From Actinomycetes bacterium (GTDB lineage Bacteria; Actinomycetota; Acidimicrobiia; Acidimicrobiales; RAAP-2): DNA of 64,000 nucleotides. Positions within the stretch are counted from its first letter, which is position 1. Each line of letters opens with the position of its first letter. Made by a program: the position numbers and the translations under genes. The DNA lies in contig JAJYWG010000314.1 of the NCBI GenBank assembly GCA_021791615.1, positions 1 through 64,000 of the forward strand, given 5' to 3'. Below are positions 44,381 to 53,484 of the stretch, in pieces. Under the pieces are notes generated by a model, which worked only from the letters and a program-made list of their open reading frames with translations, was not told where the DNA came from and did not search any database.

Positions 44381-46101
44381 TGCGTCTCCTTCTGTGCCAT
44401 AAGCTGCTCTCGGGTGCCTGTCGATGCACGTACCGACGGGGCTCGTCGGCGCTGCACCTTGCCGACCTTCACAGTCGAGGCCATCGCGGCAAGGACCCGC
44501 TTGTCTACTTTCATCATCGCAGTCAGTGGCAGGTCGTCGAGCAGCACCATCGCGTCAGGTGCCTTGTAGTCGGCGAGCGCCTTGTGACAATGGTCTCTGA
44601 TCTCCTCGAGCGACAGCGCACCGGTGGCGTCGAGTCGCCGGACCACGAATGCCACGCCGATTTCGCCGAGCACGGCATCGGGCACGCCGACGACCGCCAC
44701 CCGATGCACGCCGGGGTGTGCACGCAGGACCTCTTCGACCTCAAGTGGGTACACGTTGTAGCCACCACGGATGTAGCGCTCACCCCGACGGCCGGACAGA
44801 TGAAGGTTGCCGTCGACATCGACCATGCCGAGGTCGCCCGTTGTCACCCATCCCTCAGCCGAGCGCACGTGACGGGTCGACTCGATATCAATCGACCATC
44901 CCGCCCCGCGGTGCTCTCTGGGACTCGAAGAGACCGGCTTCGTCGGACCCCAGTAACCGAGCATCGCGGCTCGAGAACGGATCCGGACTCTCCCGATCTC
45001 CCCGGTCGCAACGGGCTCGTCCAAATCATCGACGAGTGACATCTCGACTCCGTTCACAGGACGACCCACCGTCTCGGAGACGACGTGATCAGAGTCGTCA
45101 GGAAGCGTTCCGGTGCAAATCGCGGTCTCCGTCGACGCATAACGCACCACGACCGGTACGCGGAATTTCCTGCGGACTTCCCTCACGAGGGATGCTGGCA
45201 TTGGAGCGCCGCCGGTTGCGGCGATCCGCAGCGAGGACAAGTCGGCTCCATCCAGATCATCAAGCCCAACGAGGAGCGCCCATTGGGTAGGTACGCCTTG
45301 GGCGACGGTGACGTGCTCGGCCACGAGAACGCAAAGGGTCTCTTCGGCCTTCCAAGGCGATGCGGTGATCACCGTCGTGACCCCGTGCGCGATCTCGTCC
45401 CACACCTTTGCCATGTACCCGACATGGGCGAATGGCAGCGGCGAGAGACGACGATCCCCTGGGCGACTGAGCACACCAGTCCCATCCGATGCTGCTTCGA
45501 GGCAGCGGTGATCAAACACTGCACCCTTGGGAGCGCCCGTCGTCCCGCTGGTCCACACGATCGCGATCGGGTCGTCGTCATGGAGGATCGGCAAGCTCTT
45601 CGGCGGCGGATCAGTCCAAGAGCTCGCTGCTTCGGCTCGATCGATCACACGCCCCGCGTTGGCGGGCAGCTCCAATCCGAGATCGGAGTCGACGATCGAC
45701 ACTTTCGGCATGGTGCGGGAGAAGATGCTCTCCCGTTCTCGATGGCCCAAGCGTGGATTGACTCCACTGACGACGGCTCCGAGCCGTACGGCGGCGGCAT
45801 ACCCGACTGCGTAGTCCAGGGACGAAACGAGGAGCATCGATACCACATCTCCTCGGCCGACACCGTAGGACCTGAGAAGTGCGGCCAACCCGTCAGCTGC
45901 CCGATCCCATTGGGCAAACGTCATGCTCCGACGCGGACGGTCGTCGCTCGTGTGACACTCCCGTTCATTCGGAAAGACAGACGATGACTGGTGATGCGCA
46001 GGCTCTACGTATGCCTCGACGTCGGCGTTCTCTTCCGCCGCCCGCCGAAGCAGCTCCACGACCGTGTGCTGCGAACCCGGCTCAATCTGACGGACCGTCA
46101 T
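44377..46101 (-). CDS. AMP-forming acyl-CoA ligase
   Basis: About 574 residues of the ANL superfamily. The phosphate-binding IVWTSGTTGAPKGAVFDH, VRYASTETAICTG and WVTTGDLGMVDVDGNLHLSGR with hinge are present, followed by the C-terminal lysine region (DLPLTAMMKVDK). It should activate a carboxylic acid to its CoA ester. An ATG just inside the end of the upstream hydrolase gene (20-nt overlap) is taken as start; in-frame ATGs further upstream lack family similarity. It is coupled downstream to an SDR, forming a three-gene unit hydrolase-ligase-SDR. Confidence 0.86.
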   Translation of the reverse strand: MTVRQIEPGSQHTVVELLRRAAEENADVEAYVEPAHHQSSSVFPNERECHTSDDRPRRSMTFAQWDRAADGLAALLRSYGVGRGDVVSMLLVSSLDYAVGYAAAVRLGAVVSGVNPRLGHRERESIFSRTMPKVSIVDSDLGLELPANAGRVIDRAEAASSWTDPPPKSLPILHDDDPIAIVWTSGTTGAPKGAVFDHRCLEAASDGTGVLSRPGDRRLSPLPFAHVGYMAKVWDEIAHGVTTVITASPWKAEETLCVLVAEHVTVAQGVPTQWALLVGLDDLDGADLSSLRIAATGGAPMPASLVREVRRKFRVPVVVRYASTETAICTGTLPDDSDHVVSETVGRPVNGVEMSLVDDLDEPVATGEIGRVRIRSRAAMLGYWGPTKPVSSSPREHRGAGWSIDIESTRHVRSAEGWVTTGDLGMVDVDGNLHLSGRRGERYIRGGYNVYPLEVEEVLRAHPGVHRVAVVGVPDAVLGEIGVAFVVRRLDATGALSLEEIRDHCHKALADYKAPDAMVLLDDLPLTAMMKVDKRVLAAMASTVKVGKVQRRRAPSVRASTGTREQLMAQKETQ

Positions 46102-47053
46102 ATGAGTTGCCGATGGTATCAGCCACATTTCGACGAACATCTCGAAAGGTCCCTCCGGCCCCCGCTTCAGCAGAACGTGCGGCTGCCTCGCCCAACACAG
46201 CATCAGCCAGCCTTGGCCATGCCGTCGCCGCCCATGGTCCGAAAGGCGTGTCGCTCAGAACGGCAAGCGCGATCCCTGCGGCCGGGTCGACCCACAGAAA
46301 ACCTCCTGCTTGACCGAAATGCCCGAAGGTCCGAGGGCTGTTGGCGCTGCCCGTCCAATGGGGGTGCTTGGCATCTCGGATTTCGAAGCCGAGTCCCCAG
46401 TCACATGGATCCTGGTGCCCGAAGCCGGGGAGCATGCCTGCCAGCCCCGGGAACGCGACGCGCACCGCCTGATCCAACGTTGCCCTGCTGATCAGAGTCG
46501 GAGCCAGGAGCTCTTTGGCCAGAGCCGCGAGATCACGTACGGACCCCGATATGCCCGCCGCCGCAAAGCGCTGCGATGACAGGGTTACCCCGCTCATCCC
46601 GAGTTGCCCCAGCACGGCTTCACCGAGGTACTGGTGGAAGGATAAGCCGGACCGTTCTTCGAGAAGCTCGCCCAGGATCTCGAAACCGCTGTTCGAGTAG
46701 ATCCTGCGCCTGCCTGGTGGTGCAAGAGGCTCCCGGCCCAAGAACGGCAGCCCCGACGCGTGCGCCATCAGGTGGCCGACCGTGGCACCGGGTGGGCCTG
46801 CGGGCATGTCCAGCGCCAGCGTCTTCTCTTCCACGCCGACAAGCACCGCCAGGGCCGTGCAGATCTTGGTGATCGAGGCCCACGGGTACACCCGGTCCAC
46901 TTCGCCCCACGTCGCGGTCACAACTGCGGGCACCTCGCACACAGTCTGTCCATCGGTGGCCGTCTCGGGCGCAGCCGTGCCAACCGGAAGCTCCACCACG
47001 GCGGCCGAGACCGCCGAGACCGGCCAACGCGCGAGCACGTCGAGTGCATCCAT
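46082..47053 (-). CDS. Beta-lactamase-family serine hydrolase
   Basis: A 323-residue protein of the class C beta-lactamase/DD-peptidase/esterase family. The nucleophile motif is SITK (S60-K63), with YSN at 119-121 and a third motif GHFGQAGG near the C-terminus. No signal peptide is present, so it is probably cytoplasmic and more likely an esterase or amidase than a drug-resistance enzyme. The start was chosen at MDALDVLARW; frame upstream overlaps cofD. It is divergent from cofD across 48 bp and heads the unit with the CoA ligase and SDR; it may release the acid they process. Confidence 0.84.
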   Translation of the reverse strand: MDALDVLARWPVSAVSAAVVELPVGTAAPETATDGQTVCEVPAVVTATWGEVDRVYPWASITKICTALAVLVGVEEKTLALDMPAGPPGATVGHLMAHASGLPFLGREPLAPPGRRRIYSNSGFEILGELLEERSGLSFHQYLGEAVLGQLGMSGVTLSSQRFAAAGISGSVRDLAALAKELLAPTLISRATLDQAVRVAFPGLAGMLPGFGHQDPCDWGLGFEIRDAKHPHWTGSANSPRTFGHFGQAGGFLWVDPAAGIALAVLSDTPFGPWAATAWPRLADAVLGEAAARSAEAGAGGTFRDVRRNVADTIGNSYDGPSD

Positions 47054-47101
47054 CACATCTCGAAAGTAGCTGTTCGCTGTCGTCGCACATAGGCTGCACC
47101 C

Positions 47102-48088
47102 GTGCTCGTGGCCCTCGCAGGTGGCGTCGGAGCAGCTCGGCTGCTCGCCGGCATGGTCCAGCTGGTGGACCCCGCCGGCATCACCGCTGTCGTCAACACC
47201 GGCGACGATATGGTGCTGCACGGTCTACACATCAGTCCCGACCTCGACACGATCACTTATACCCTGGCCGGCATTGCCAATCCCGAGGCCGGCTGGGGGA
47301 TCGCGGGTGAGAGCTGGGTGGTCATGGAAGAGCTGGAGAAGCTGGGGGGTGCCGCCTGGTTCCGGCTCGGCGACCGTGACCTTGCCACGCATCTCTACCG
47401 GACCCAGAGAATGACCGAAGGCGCAACCCTGAGCACTGTCACCTCGGAGATCGGCCGCGCCCGAGGGATCGGGGTGAATCTGGTGCCGATGTCCGACGAC
47501 GTGGTCCGCACGATGCTCGTTGCCGACACGTCCTCTCGCTCTTCGGATCAAGAGTCACAAGTAGCTGGCGCGCAGGAGGTAGGTGACGCACAACGAGAAA
47601 TTTCGTTTCAGGAGTATTTCGTCAAGCACCGCCACGGTATTCCCGTTCGATCCATCCGCTTTGCCGGAGCTTCTCGAGCTCGACCTGCACCCGGCCTGCT
47701 CGAAGCCATCGCAGGAGCGACGGCGATCGTGGTCTGCCCATCGAACCCACTTTTGTCCATCGCGCCAATCATGGCTGTCACCGAGCTCCGAGAAGCTGTC
47801 TCGGCGCGCCGCGAACACGTCGTGGCAATCTCGCCGATCGTCGCCGGAACGGCCCTCAAGGGGCCGGCTGACAGGCTGCTGATCGAGATGGGCCACGAGT
47901 CCAGCGCTGCTGGCGTGGCCCGCCTGTACGCTCCTTGGTGCTCGACGCTCGTCATCGACAGTCGTGACGAAGCCCTGATCCCTGCCGTCGAAGCCCTGGG
48001 CATGCGATGTGTCGTGACGGACACCATCATGTCCACTCCGGCGCGGGCAGCCGAGCTGGCGAAGGTGGTTCTCGATGCCGTTCGATGA
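47102..48088 (+). CDS. cofD: 2-phospho-L-lactate (or PEP) transferase CofD/FbiA
   Basis: A 328-residue CofD. It opens with the nucleotide-binding LVALAGGVGAARLLAG and has AVVNTGDDMVLHGL and PDLDTITYTLAG. It couples lactyl/PEP-diphospho-guanosine to Fo, giving F420-0 (or dehydro-F420-0). The region 135-165 carries a poorly conserved insert. GTG is the only reasonable start. It overlaps cofE by 14 nt, so the two are co-translated. The product supports the two F420-type luciferase-like enzymes in this window. Confidence 0.93.
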   Translation: MLVALAGGVGAARLLAGMVQLVDPAGITAVVNTGDDMVLHGLHISPDLDTITYTLAGIANPEAGWGIAGESWVVMEELEKLGGAAWFRLGDRDLATHLYRTQRMTEGATLSTVTSEIGRARGIGVNLVPMSDDVVRTMLVADTSSRSSDQESQVAGAQEVGDAQREISFQEYFVKHRHGIPVRSIRFAGASRARPAPGLLEAIAGATAIVVCPSNPLLSIAPIMAVTELREAVSARREHVVAISPIVAGTALKGPADRLLIEMGHESSAAGVARLYAPWCSTLVIDSRDEALIPAVEALGMRCVVTDTIMSTPARAAELAKVVLDAVR

Positions 48089-48812
48089 ACTACGTGCCAT
48101 CACGGTCGTCCCGATCGCCGGTCTCAAAGAAGTCTGTCCCGGAGACAATCTTCCTACGCTGCTCGCGGAGGTTCTCCAGGCACCTGGGAGTGGGTCTCCA
48201 AGGCTCGAGCCAGGAGACGTGCTGGTGGTCACCCAAAAAGTGGTTTCCAAAGCGGAGGGACGCGTCCGAAAGATCGACCCATCAGATCCTCGTGCCAAAC
48301 AGCGGCTGGTGGAGAGCGAAGCCGTGCGAGTACTGCGCCGCCGCGGTGATCTCCTCATCACCGAGACGACCCACGGTTTCATTTGTGCGAACGCCGGCGT
48401 CGACCTCTCGAACATGGAAGAGGGGGAAGCCGCGCTCCTGCCCATTGATCCTGACCGCTCTGCACGGCGCATCCGGGCGGGGTTGCAAAGAGAGCTCGGT
48501 GTGCAGGTTGGTGTCGTGATCTCAGACACCTTTGGTCGGGCTTGGAGGAACGGAGTGACCGATGTGGCCATCGGGAGCGCCGGCATCGTGCCGATCCTTG
48601 ATCTCCGGGGCACCCGAGACGCCATGGAACGTCCTCTGACGGCCACGACCATCTGCATCGTTGACGAGATTGCCTCGGCGGCTGAGTTGGTGATGGGAAA
48701 GGACCGGAACGTTCCGGCAGCGATCGTTCGTGGCGTCCCCTCGACATGGCTTGGCGCCGGCTCGGTCGTGACTGACGTCGTCCGTAGTCCCGGAGAGGAC
48801 CTCTTTCGGTGA
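48075..48812 (+). CDS. cofE: F420-0:gamma-L-glutamyl ligase CofE
   Basis: A 245-residue GTP-dependent ligase that adds glutamates to F420-0. Motifs include VVTQKVVSKAEGRV, CANAGVDLSN, SDTFGRAWRNGVTDVAIG and the metal-binding acidic residues between them. It corresponds to single-domain (archaeal-type) CofE and to the N-terminal half of mycobacterial FbiB; the C-terminal nitroreductase-like domain of FbiB is absent here. The start lies within the end of cofD. Confidence 0.93.
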   Translation: MPFDELRAITVVPIAGLKEVCPGDNLPTLLAEVLQAPGSGSPRLEPGDVLVVTQKVVSKAEGRVRKIDPSDPRAKQRLVESEAVRVLRRRGDLLITETTHGFICANAGVDLSNMEEGEAALLPIDPDRSARRIRAGLQRELGVQVGVVISDTFGRAWRNGVTDVAIGSAGIVPILDLRGTRDAMERPLTATTICIVDEIASAAELVMGKDRNVPAAIVRGVPSTWLGAGSVVTDVVRSPGEDLFR

Positions 48813-48905
48813 CGCGTCAGTACCTGCCAGCCGATGCGCTCGATCCGATGGCCACGCCCTGATGACTCGGTACGTTTCTCTCATTTCCATGCTGAGGCAA
48901 TGCGC

Positions 48906-50066
48906 ATGCGCGTCGTTATCAACATAGAACAGCTTCTCCACGAAGCTCCAGGAGGGATCGGGCGGTACACGGCCGAGCTCGTACGGGGCCTCAACCGGCA
49001 GTTCCCCGGCGATACCGTAATTCCATTCACGGCCAGGCATTCCAGGACTTCGGTGGAACGTGCCCGACGGAATTTCCGCCTCGATGGCCCCGGAGCACAA
49101 GAGCCCGTCATCCTTGCCCTACCCCGGCCAATCCTCTACGACGCGTGGCACGCTCTCGGTTGGCCCCTCCTTTCGAGCTCGGCTCCGATCCTCGGCACAT
49201 GCGACCTTGTCCATGCCCCGTCGACTGCGGTCCCCCCTCGCGGCCCCCAGCCGCTTGTGGTCACCATGCACGACGCGGCGTACGCGCTGTTTCCACACGT
49301 GTACCCGCGGAGGGGGAGGCATTTCCACCGTCGAGGTGCCAGCGCCGCTGCTCGTCGAGCCGACCTGGTCATCACCGGAAGTCACAGTGCGGCAGCCGAG
49401 ATCGTGGAGCACACCCAGATCCTGGCCGAACGAGTACGAGTGGTGCCCTATGGCGTAGATCACCTCAAAGCTTCTCCAGAAGGAGTCGACTCGGCACTGC
49501 AACGCTACGGTCTTTCGCACATCCCCTATCTCCTCTGGGTGGGCAGCTTCGAACCTCGCAAGAACGTCGGAACGTTGGTGCAGGCATTCTCCACGCTCGT
49601 GTCCGAGAGTGACCTTCCGCATCACCTCGTGCTGGTCGGTCCTCACGGATGGCTGGAGAAGGACCTGGTCGATTCGCATTTGCAGCAGCAGATCTCCGAC
49701 AGGCTGCACGTCCTCGGTGTCGTGCCCGAAGATGATCTGCGTGCCCTCTACGCGGCGGCAGACGTCTTCGCATTTCCGAGCATCCATGAGGGCTTCGGTC
49801 TTCCAGTTCTGGAAGCGATGGTCCAAGACACGGTGGTCGTTTGCTCGGATATTCCTGCGCTGCGAGAAGTCGCCGCAGACGGCGCGTCCTTCGTGACATC
49901 CACCGACGCCGAGAGCTGGGCGAGCGCACTCGAAGCAGTGATACGCGATTCCAGTCTTCGTGAGCGCAGAGTACTCGCCGGCCGTCGTCAGGCTGCGAAC
50001 TTCAGCTGGGAACGGACGGTGCGAGAAACCCACGAGGTCTACGAAGAAGCGCTCGCCGACCGCTGA
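48906..50066 (+). CDS. GT4-family glycosyltransferase
   Basis: A 386-residue GT-B enzyme with RVVINIEQLLHEAPGGIGRYT, MHDAAYALFP, WVGSFEPRKNVGTLVQAF and FPSIHEGFGLPVLEAM motifs, close to mannosyl/rhamnosyltransferases of O-antigen clusters. The second of two adjacent ATGs is favoured by TGAGG eight bases before it. It follows cofE on the same strand with 93 bp between. Acceptor and sugar are unknown; the mannose genes nearby suggest GDP-mannose or a derivative. Confidence 0.86.
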   Translation: MRVVINIEQLLHEAPGGIGRYTAELVRGLNRQFPGDTVIPFTARHSRTSVERARRNFRLDGPGAQEPVILALPRPILYDAWHALGWPLLSSSAPILGTCDLVHAPSTAVPPRGPQPLVVTMHDAAYALFPHVYPRRGRHFHRRGASAAARRADLVITGSHSAAAEIVEHTQILAERVRVVPYGVDHLKASPEGVDSALQRYGLSHIPYLLWVGSFEPRKNVGTLVQAFSTLVSESDLPHHLVLVGPHGWLEKDLVDSHLQQQISDRLHVLGVVPEDDLRALYAAADVFAFPSIHEGFGLPVLEAMVQDTVVVCSDIPALREVAADGASFVTSTDAESWASALEAVIRDSSLRERRVLAGRRQAANFSWERTVRETHEVYEEALADR

Positions 50067-50157
50067 GATCTCTCTCACATCTCTCTCGTCTACGATCCTG
50101 TTCTCTCTCGCTGTCGATCAACTGCATTGAGTTGCGCATCACCAGGAGGTCCGAGCT

Positions 50158-51315
50158 GTGGCGGGTCCGCGAGGACGAATCATGATCGTGCACCCCAACG
50201 CCGAGCGGGGTGGCTCTGACTACTGCCTGCTCCGCATGGTTCGGGAGCTCTCCTCCATGGGATGGACCTGCCATGTGGTGACTCCCTCCCGCTCACCGCT
50301 ATCGACAGAGCTCCTACAGGCAGGGGCAGTCCTCCATGTTGTACCGATGCGACGCATCACGAAAAGCGGATCTGCGCTGTATTGGCTTGGATACGTTGCT
50401 GCATGGCCTATCGCGGTGCTTCGCTTGATGAGCATTGCTCGTCGTTCTCGTCCCACAGTTGTCGCCAGCAATTCCCTCCACTCATGGTACGCATGGGCTG
50501 TCGCATTGCTCACGAGAAAGCCACTCGTCTGGCATGCCCGTGAAATCGTGGTGCAATCCTCCGCTGCGCTTCAGCTCGAGCGGTGGCTGTGTCGCCATTT
50601 CGCTGATGTCGTGATCGCCGCGTCACGCCCGGTGGCGGACCAGCTCGCTGGCTCTCGCGTCGTCGTCGTGCACGACGTACCCGATCCGACTGAGTTCACC
50701 CCGGCTCGAGCAGGGAAGTTCCGGGCGGTCAGCGGGATTCCCGACGACGTACCGCTTATCGGATCGGCCGGCCGTATCGACACGTGGAAGGGGTTCGAGA
50801 TCCTCCTCGATGCCGTTCCAAGCATCCAGAGTGTCCGCAAAGACGCGTATTTCGTGATCGCCGGGGGTGCCGTGGCGGGCAAGGAGGCGTTCGCGAGCAC
50901 GCTCGCTCGGCGCGCTGACCAGCTGGAGAACGTCTACTGGATGGGCGAGCGTCAGGACATGCCCGAACTGTTGGCCGACTTGGACGTGTTCGTCCTCGCG
51001 TCGACTGAACCCGAGCCATTCGGATCCGTCCTGGCTGAAGCCCTCGCTGCCGGGGTTCCCTGCGTCGCGACCGACCACGGGGGATCACCCGAGATGCTGG
51101 CCCAGTTCTCTCCGGAAATCAGTCGTCTCGTTCCTCCGCGAGATCAAAAAGCACTCGCGGAAGCCGTGCTCGCTCTCTTGCCTGCGGGTGCCTCGTCGCC
51201 TGGGTCACGTCGCCTCCGGCCCGCCCAGATCATGTCCCGAAAGACGACGTTCGATACCGTGTACGCGGCAGTTGTTCGAGGGCCACAGGACATCGAGAAG
51301 CTCGCAGATATCTGA
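50158..51315 (+). CDS. GT4-family glycosyltransferase
   Basis: A 385-residue GT-B glycosyltransferase (MIVHPNAERGGSDYCLLRMV; VWHAREIV; IGSAGRIDTWKGFEILLDA; STEPEPFGSVLAEALAAGVPCV). The E-x7-E type donor site is complete. The GTG start follows AGGAGG by eight bases. The C-terminal 60 residues are diverged and partly disordered. It follows another GT4 gene on the same strand, 91 bp apart, implying two sequential sugar additions. Confidence 0.86.
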   Translation: MAGPRGRIMIVHPNAERGGSDYCLLRMVRELSSMGWTCHVVTPSRSPLSTELLQAGAVLHVVPMRRITKSGSALYWLGYVAAWPIAVLRLMSIARRSRPTVVASNSLHSWYAWAVALLTRKPLVWHAREIVVQSSAALQLERWLCRHFADVVIAASRPVADQLAGSRVVVVHDVPDPTEFTPARAGKFRAVSGIPDDVPLIGSAGRIDTWKGFEILLDAVPSIQSVRKDAYFVIAGGAVAGKEAFASTLARRADQLENVYWMGERQDMPELLADLDVFVLASTEPEPFGSVLAEALAAGVPCVATDHGGSPEMLAQFSPEISRLVPPRDQKALAEAVLALLPAGASSPGSRRLRPAQIMSRKTTFDTVYAAVVRGPQDIEKLADI

Positions 51316-51371
51316 TCGTCGTCCATTCGGGAATAGGCGACCGCTGAACTTCCCGACGCCTCGCCAATCCT

Positions 51372-52316
51372 TCACGACGTGGTGAAGGACTCGACGACCG
51401 CGAGGATCCCCTCTTGCAGTCCCGTCCAGGGCTGCCATCCCAGTTGGATGGCCGCTCGACTGGCACTGAGGCAGTTTCGCAGGATCTCCCCAGGACGAGG
51501 AGGCGAGTGCACGGGTGCAATATGTTGACCGGTCACCGTGCTTATCACCTCGAGCAGGTTGTTGACGGACGTTTCGCGCCCAGTCCCGATGTTGCAGAGG
51601 AGCCCGCCGCCACGGTGCGCGGCTCGGACGAACGCGTCGACCACGTCGTCCACATAGACGAAATCTCTGGTCTGCTCGCCATCACCAAAGACCACTGGCG
51701 GTTCATTGCGCAGGACTCGGTCGACGAAGATCGCAATGACTCCAGCTTCGCCGTGCGGGTTCTGACGAGGTCCATAGACGTTTGCGAGTGCGAGTGCTGA
51801 GAACTCCAGCGAGTGAAGTTTGCGGTAGGCGTACAGATAGTCCAGGACGGTCTTCTTGGATACGCCGTAGGGCGTCAAGGGTGAATGAGCACACGCTTCG
51901 GTCACAGGCAGGTCACTCGGCTCTGGCTCGCCGTACAGCGTTCCGCCGCTGGCGGCATAGACAACGCGTTCTGCTCCCGCTATCCGAGCACCTTCGAGCA
52001 CGTTCACGCTCCCCACGATGTTTACCGCCGCGTCAAACGAAGGTCTTTCGACGGAAACTCTCACGTCGGCTTGTGCTGCCAAGTGGTACACGACATCAGG
52101 ACGCCGGAACGTGATGAGATCGACGGTATCGGCAGATCGAATATCCATCTGATGAATGCTCAACATCCTCGAGTACGACGTGCGTGCTTCCGCCAGATTG
52201 GTGAGGGATCCCGTCGAGAGGTCGTCGATCACGTCCACCTCGTGACCTTCCGCGAGCAGTCGATCGACCAAGGTGGAACCGATGAATCCTGCGCCACCCG
52301 TCACCATCATCCGCAT
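51372..52316 (-). CDS. NAD-dependent UDP-sugar 4-epimerase (GalE-like)
   Basis: A 314-residue extended SDR with VTGGAGFIGS (5-14), HLAAQADVRVSVERP, the catalytic Tyr150-Lys154 (YGVSK) and ANVYGPRQNPHGEAGVI, FVYVDDVV. These are hallmarks of UDP-glucose/GlcNAc 4-epimerases. The ATG at 52316 follows AAGGGA. It is 86 bp downstream of the nucleotidyltransferase on the same strand, forming a sugar-nucleotide pair. Which hexose is converted cannot be told. Confidence 0.88.
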   Translation of the reverse strand: MRMMVTGGAGFIGSTLVDRLLAEGHEVDVIDDLSTGSLTNLAEARTSYSRMLSIHQMDIRSADTVDLITFRRPDVVYHLAAQADVRVSVERPSFDAAVNIVGSVNVLEGARIAGAERVVYAASGGTLYGEPEPSDLPVTEACAHSPLTPYGVSKKTVLDYLYAYRKLHSLEFSALALANVYGPRQNPHGEAGVIAIFVDRVLRNEPPVVFGDGEQTRDFVYVDDVVDAFVRAAHRGGGLLCNIGTGRETSVNNLLEVISTVTGQHIAPVHSPPRPGEILRNCLSASRAAIQLGWQPWTGLQEGILAVVESFTTS

Positions 52317-52402
52317 CGAGTTGTCCCTTCTGGCACTGCGCACACGCATGATCGGCGTTGTATGTGCAACTCTTTGCACCAGATCCTCAATTTGACCACC
52401 AG

Positions 52403-53479
52403 TCAGGCAGGTACGCGTTCGCCGTCGACGGTGGAACCTGCGGCGACGACCGCGCCGTGGCCGAGAATCGACACCGGCCTCACGTCACATCGCTCGCCGA
52501 CGATTGCACCGTTCCCCAGGATGGACCCGGACACGGAGGAATTATGAGCGACCCTCGATCCGGCAAGCATCACCGACCCCACAACACGTGCGCCCGATTC
52601 CACGACGCAGCCTGGACCCAACACGGAGCGCTCGACTGCCCCACCTTCGTGGATGACAGCACCTTCGCCTAGATAACAGGGGCTCCTCACCTGCCCCTCG
52701 ATTCGTGGCATCCCCACGACCCATACCGCTGCACGTAGCTCAATCGCCCCAGGAGCGGGAATCCCCTCTCTTCTCCCTTCGATGATGTCCCGATGTGCCT
52801 GGATGAAGTTGGCAGGAGTTCCGGTGTCAAGCCAGTACGAGTCGTCGCTGCACGCGTAGAGCTGCCTGTCCCCTGCCATGAGAGGAAAGGTCTCTCTTTC
52901 GATAGACACTCGTCGCCCCGAGGGAACTCGATCTAGAAACGAAGGTTCGAGGACGTACGTGCCAGCATTGATCTGGTTCGTCGGTGCAGCGTCGCGGGAT
53001 GGCTTTTCGACGAACTCGATCACACGACCCCGATCGTCCGTCGGAACGACGCCAAACGAGGAGGGATCCTCCACCGGGTGCAGAGCAATCGTGCCCTCCG
53101 CCTCATGTTCGCGATGGAACCCGACGAGCGCACTGATGTCCAGATCGGTCAGCACGTCTCCGTTCACGACGAGGAAAGTGTCATCGATGCCCGCGAATTC
53201 GGCGGCGAAACGAATTGCTCCTGCGGTATCGAGCGCCTCCGGCTCGACGGCGTACGAGACTTTGATGCCCGCGATTGTGCTCTGCGGATAGGCATCGACG
53301 AAAGCCTCGGGCAAATAGCCCAGGGAGAGCACCGCCTCATCGATGCCATGAGGGATCAAGTTGCCGAGCACCCGTTCGATCATCGGGACGTCAACGATCG
53401 GGAGCATCTGCTTGGGAGTGGAAAGCGTCAGCGGCCGCAGCCGGGTTCCTTCACCACCAACGAGAACGATGGCCCTCAC
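52403..53479 (-). CDS. Mannose-1-phosphate guanylyltransferase-like nucleotidyltransferase
   Basis: A 358-residue NDP-sugar pyrophosphorylase. N-terminal signature GGEGTRLRPLT and PKQMLPI bind the nucleotide and sugar phosphate; VNGDVLTD carries the metal Asp; FVEKPS follows. From about residue 250 there is a left-handed beta-helix with hexapeptide repeats (GEGAVIHEGGAVERSVLGPGC). This matches actinobacterial GDP-mannose pyrophosphorylases and would use ManB product. The GTG start is at the conserved N-terminus; the long open frame upstream is the antisense of a repeat array in the next gene. It lies 5 bp after that gene's stop. Confidence 0.86.
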   Translation of the reverse strand: MRAIVLVGGEGTRLRPLTLSTPKQMLPIVDVPMIERVLGNLIPHGIDEAVLSLGYLPEAFVDAYPQSTIAGIKVSYAVEPEALDTAGAIRFAAEFAGIDDTFLVVNGDVLTDLDISALVGFHREHEAEGTIALHPVEDPSSFGVVPTDDRGRVIEFVEKPSRDAAPTNQINAGTYVLEPSFLDRVPSGRRVSIERETFPLMAGDRQLYACSDDSYWLDTGTPANFIQAHRDIIEGRREGIPAPGAIELRAAVWVVGMPRIEGQVRSPCYLGEGAVIHEGGAVERSVLGPGCVVESGARVVGSVMLAGSRVAHNSSVSGSILGNGAIVGERCDVRPVSILGHGAVVAAGSTVDGERVPA

Positions 53480-53484
53480 GAGAG

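Noticed and set aside
46082..47053. Beta-lactamase resistance gene
   Set aside because: There is no signal peptide and the context is metabolic; SxxK and YxN motifs are shared with many esterases.
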